Shown: piece after piece, positions 61,411-64,000 of the stretch | Position numbering within the stretch: position 1 is the stretch's first letter | How the letters are laid out: each line of letters opens with the position of its first letter | Assembly: GCF_014647975.1 (NCBI RefSeq) | Contig: NZ_BMQF01000004.1 | Span: 372,001-436,000 of the forward strand | DNA: 64,000 nt | Source: Streptomyces fumigatiscleroticus | GTDB taxonomy: Bacteria; Actinomycetota; Actinomycetes; Streptomycetales; Streptomycetaceae | Direction of reading: 5' to 3' | Notes under the pieces: model-generated | Told to the model about the DNA's origin: nothing | What the model saw: the letters and a program-made list of their open reading frames with translations, nothing else | Database searches by the model: none | Translations under genes and position numbers: made by a program

Positions 61411-61433
61411 GCGGAGACGATCAGTATCTCCGC
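61411..61433. promoter_or_regulatory. Inverted repeat in the divergent siderophore promoter
   Basis: GCGGAGA (61411-61417) and TCTCCGC (61427-61433) are perfect arms with 9 bases between, in the 92-base gap between the two synthetase starts. It does not match the Streptomyces DmdR iron box, so its regulator is unknown. Confidence 0.45.
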
Positions 61434-61480
61434 CGTCGTTGCCTGCCATGACGCCCTGTTCGTACCCGAGGAGCCCGATC

Positions 61481-62980
61481 GTGCACCGTTCCCCCACCGC
61501 CATGGCCGAGTTCGCCGACGAACTGGCCGAGGTGCGCCCCGGTCTCGTGCCGCGGTTCGAGGCCGGGCTGCCCGGCGCCCGCGCGGCCGTCCTGACCCGG
61601 CTGTGGCGTGCGCTGGCCCATGAACCGCTGCCCTGGATCGCGTCCCGCGAGCGGTCCGGGGACGGGCTCACCCTGCGGCTTCGTGACGGCCGCCGGCTGC
61701 ACGGCCCGGCCGCCGACCCGTACGGCACCGCCGCCTACGCCCCCGTCGTACGCCTCGACGACCTGCCGTACGACGATCCGGCGCGGCTGATGACGGACCT
61801 CGCCGTACCGCACTCCGCGGGCTTCGCCGCCGAACTCGGACACAGCGCCGCCTCGTTGGCGCTGTCGCGGGCGGCGCGGTACGACCGCCCGGACGAGTGG
61901 CCCGCGCGGGACTGGGAGTGGGAGCAGCGGGTGGCCGACGGTCATCCGTTCCACCCCAACTGCCGCTCCCGGCCCGGTTTCTCGGTGGCCGACCAGCTCG
62001 CCTACGGGCCGGAGCACCGGCCGCTGGTGAAGCTGGGCCTGATGCCGGTGGCGGAGGCGGAGTGCCTGGTGACGGGGGTGTGGCCGCGGGAGCTGCGGGA
62101 CGGGGGGCGGCTGCTGCTCCCGGTCCATCCCTGGCAGGCGGAGCGGGTGCTGAAGCGGCCGCGGGAGGAGTGGCTCGCCGCGCATCCGCTGATGTCCCTG
62201 CGGACCCTCGCCGTGCCCGGCGGGCCGCATGTGAAGACCGCGCTGAGCGCCCGGCTGACCTCCTCCGTGCGGGACATCTCCCTCGCCTCCGTCGGCGCGT
62301 CGGCGACCCTGTCGGCGTTCGCCGAGGCGCTGGCGGCGCGCACGGACGGGCTGCTGCACGTCACCCGCACCCTGGGCGCGGCGGCCGCCGGTTCCCCGGA
62401 TCTGGCGGCCGTGCTGCGCGAGCCGCCGGGCGTGTACGCGTCCCCCGCCCGCGGCGAGCGGGTCCTGCCGGTCGCCGCCCTGGCCACCACCGCGCTGCCC
62501 CGCTCCGCCGCCTGGCTGGCCGGTTTCGCCCGGCTGGCGCTCACGGTCTGTCTGCGTCTGCTGGAGATGGGTGTGGCGCTGGAGGCGCACGGCCAGAACC
62601 TGCTCGTCGTTCTCTCGCCCGAGGGCGATCCGCTGCGCCTGGTCTACCGGGACCTGGCCGACATCCGCGTCAGCCCCGCCCGGCTGGCCCGGCACGGCGT
62701 CCCGGCCCCCCGGCTGCCCGCCCGGGTGATCACTGACGATGTCACGGTGCTGCGCCGCAAGCTGTTCGGGTCGCTGGTGGCGGGGGCGCTGGCGGGCACG
62801 GCGGGCGCGGGGCCGGTCCTGCGCGGGGCGCTGGAGACGGCCGTACGGGATCTGCCGCGCACCGAGGACCTGGTGGCGCTGGTCGAACGGCCGCTGCCCG
62901 CCAAGGCGCTGACGCTGATGCGGCTCGCGCCCGGCGCGTCCGGCGACCTGTGGGCCGAACTGCCCAATCCTCTCCGGTGA
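61481..62980 (+). CDS. Second IucA/IucC-family siderophore synthetase
   Basis: 499 residues from GTG 61481, preferred over ATG 61448 because GAGGAG is 7 bases upstream. Conserved sites: DGHPFHPNCRSRPG (ATP site, with Arg where the first synthetase has Lys), LLLPVHPWQAERV, VKTALSARLTSSVRDIS and EMGVALEAHGQNLLVV. The two synthetases are distinct types, so the siderophore probably requires two condensations, or they make different halves. N-terminus is shorter than in IucA. Confidence 0.92.
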   Translation: MHRSPTAMAEFADELAEVRPGLVPRFEAGLPGARAAVLTRLWRALAHEPLPWIASRERSGDGLTLRLRDGRRLHGPAADPYGTAAYAPVVRLDDLPYDDPARLMTDLAVPHSAGFAAELGHSAASLALSRAARYDRPDEWPARDWEWEQRVADGHPFHPNCRSRPGFSVADQLAYGPEHRPLVKLGLMPVAEAECLVTGVWPRELRDGGRLLLPVHPWQAERVLKRPREEWLAAHPLMSLRTLAVPGGPHVKTALSARLTSSVRDISLASVGASATLSAFAEALAARTDGLLHVTRTLGAAAAGSPDLAAVLREPPGVYASPARGERVLPVAALATTALPRSAAWLAGFARLALTVCLRLLEMGVALEAHGQNLLVVLSPEGDPLRLVYRDLADIRVSPARLARHGVPAPRLPARVITDDVTVLRRKLFGSLVAGALAGTAGAGPVLRGALETAVRDLPRTEDLVALVERPLPAKALTLMRLAPGASGDLWAELPNPLR

Positions 62981-63037
62981 GCGCCGGGTTCGGCAGGCGT
63001 TTTGGAACACGGCACCCCGGGTCAATAGGATCCGCCG

Positions 63038-64000
63038 ATGATCACAAGAAAACGGCTGGCGGCAGGCGTGTGCGCCCTGCTCGCCGCGCTGACGGCCGGG
63101 CTCGCGCTCCCGGCCGGGGCGACCGCCGGTGAACCCACGGGCGAGGACTCGCCGCAGGTCGACCTCGTGCTCGACGTCAGCGGCTCGATGCGGACGAAGG
63201 ACATCGACGGCGGCACCCGGATGGCGGCGGCGAAGCAGGCGTTCAACGAGGTGCTCGACGCGACGCCGGAGGACGTCCGGCTCGGCATCCGGACCCTGGG
63301 CGCCGACTACCCCGGCGACGACCGCAAGACGGGCTGCAAGGACACCGCGCAGCTCTACCCGGTGGGCCCGCTGGACCGCGTCGAGGCCAAGACCGCGGTG
63401 GCGACCCTGGTGCCCACCGGCTGGACGCCGATCGGTCCCGCCCTGCTCAAGGCGGCCGACGACTTCGCCGACGGCGACGGCTCCAAGCGCATCGTGCTGA
63501 TCAGCGACGGCGAGGACACCTGCGCCCCGCTCGACCCGTGCGAGGTGGCCCGCGAGATCGCCGCCAAGGGCATCGGCCTGACCATCGACACCCTCGGCCT
63601 GGTCCCCAACACCAGGATGCGGCAGCAGCTCAGCTGTATCGCCGAGGCGACCGGCGGGACGTACACCTCGGTGGAGCACGCCGACGAACTCACCGACCGG
63701 GTCAACCAGCTGGTGGACCGGGCGGCCGACCCGGTGGTGACGCCGGTGGCCACCGAGGGCGCCGACACGTGCGCGAAGGCGCCGGCGCTGAAGTCCGGTC
63801 TGTACACCGACCGCGAGGAGTTCGGCCAGCAGCGCTGGTACCGGGTGGACGTCGAGCCGGGCCAGGAGCTGCGCGCCTCGGTGAGCGTCGCGGCGGACCG
63901 GTCCGTGAACCCCTCCTACGGGGTGCTGCTGCGGGCGGTCACGGTGCACGGCCGGGAGATCGTGCGCGGTGAGGCCGCGGGCACCGGCCGTACGGACGTG
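63038..64000 (+). CDS. Secreted von Willebrand factor A domain protein, 5' part
   Basis: 321 codons to the window end, gene continues. Signal peptide (MITRKRLAAGVCALLAALTAGLALPAGATA) followed by a vWA domain with MIDAS motif D46-V-S48-G-S50, the Thr loop VPTGWTPIGPAL and VLISDGEDTCAPLDPC. Several cysteines (CKDT, CAPLDPC, LSCIAEA, DTCAKAP) suggest disulfides outside the cell. After the vWA domain a beta-rich part begins (RWYRVDVEPGQELRASVSV). AGGA precedes ATG 63038. Role unknown. Confidence 0.9.
   Translation, partial: MITRKRLAAGVCALLAALTAGLALPAGATAGEPTGEDSPQVDLVLDVSGSMRTKDIDGGTRMAAAKQAFNEVLDATPEDVRLGIRTLGADYPGDDRKTGCKDTAQLYPVGPLDRVEAKTAVATLVPTGWTPIGPALLKAADDFADGDGSKRIVLISDGEDTCAPLDPCEVAREIAAKGIGLTIDTLGLVPNTRMRQQLSCIAEATGGTYTSVEHADELTDRVNQLVDRAADPVVTPVATEGADTCAKAPALKSGLYTDREEFGQQRWYRVDVEPGQELRASVSVAADRSVNPSYGVLLRAVTVHGREIVRGEAAGTGRTDV

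Overview
The window is a very GC-rich actinobacterial chromosome segment, almost certainly Streptomyces. Third codon positions are nearly all G or C. Several proteins are typical of the genus: an F420-dependent LLM-class oxidoreductase, GAF-ANTAR and PucR regulators, a DUF3558-like secreted protein, paired gamma-glutamyltransferases, and the common intergenic element containing CGCGCAGTTCCCCGCGCCCC. I see no rRNA, tRNA, CRISPR array, insertion sequence or phage gene. Many neighbouring genes overlap by 4 bases (ATGA or GTGA), which indicates translational coupling.

Region 1 (1-10.2 kb): an Ada-type DNA repair gene cut by the window edge, a large Tat-exported GH2 beta-galactosidase with an inserted LamG domain, a macro-domain protein coupled to an FAD oxidoreductase, an inositol-monophosphatase-like enzyme, a cytoplasmic gamma-glutamyltransferase and a small secreted protein.

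Region 2 (10.2-18.5 kb): a six-gene minus-strand operon for dihydropyrimidine or hydantoin breakdown: class III aminotransferase, PucR regulator, N-carbamoyl hydrolase, dihydropyrimidinase, F420-dependent oxidoreductase and NCS1 permease. An inverted repeat (TCTACG half-sites) sits just upstream of the first gene.

Region 3 (18.5-28.5 kb): a divergent XRE regulator and methionine aminopeptidase, both apparently leaderless, sharing an array of five CCGGTA repeats. A ClpC-like ATPase, an exported gamma-glutamyltransferase, exonuclease III, an MBL hydrolase and a PcaL-like fusion lacking its serine nucleophile follow.

Region 4 (28.6-45.7 kb): a SWIM/SNF2 helicase pair; a sugar-uptake locus (ABC importer, ROK kinase, GntR/HutC regulator and divergent Gfo/Idh dehydrogenase) with two copies of the palindrome TTGTCCGGACAT; and a two-component system followed by a cytochrome P450.

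Region 5 (45.7-54.9 kb): an SDR enzyme facing the ureide (allantoin) locus. Allantoinase, allantoicase, an IclR/AllR-type regulator, a MobA-like nucleotidyltransferase and malate synthase lie here. Together they release nitrogen from allantoin and use the glyoxylate. A TTCC-N7-GGAA-type operator recurs in front of both allB/allR and malate synthase. Two minisatellites fill the gap after the regulator. A SelW-like protein coupled to a HipA-like protein closes the region.

Region 6 (55.1-59.7 kb): a complete kaiB-kaiC-PAS histidine kinase operon, divergent from a LuxR-type response regulator and a GAF-ANTAR protein. This resembles the input/output layout of a Kai clock or stress timer and is the most unusual part of the window.

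Region 7 (59.8-64 kb): two divergent IucA/IucC siderophore synthetases and the start of a secreted von Willebrand factor A protein.
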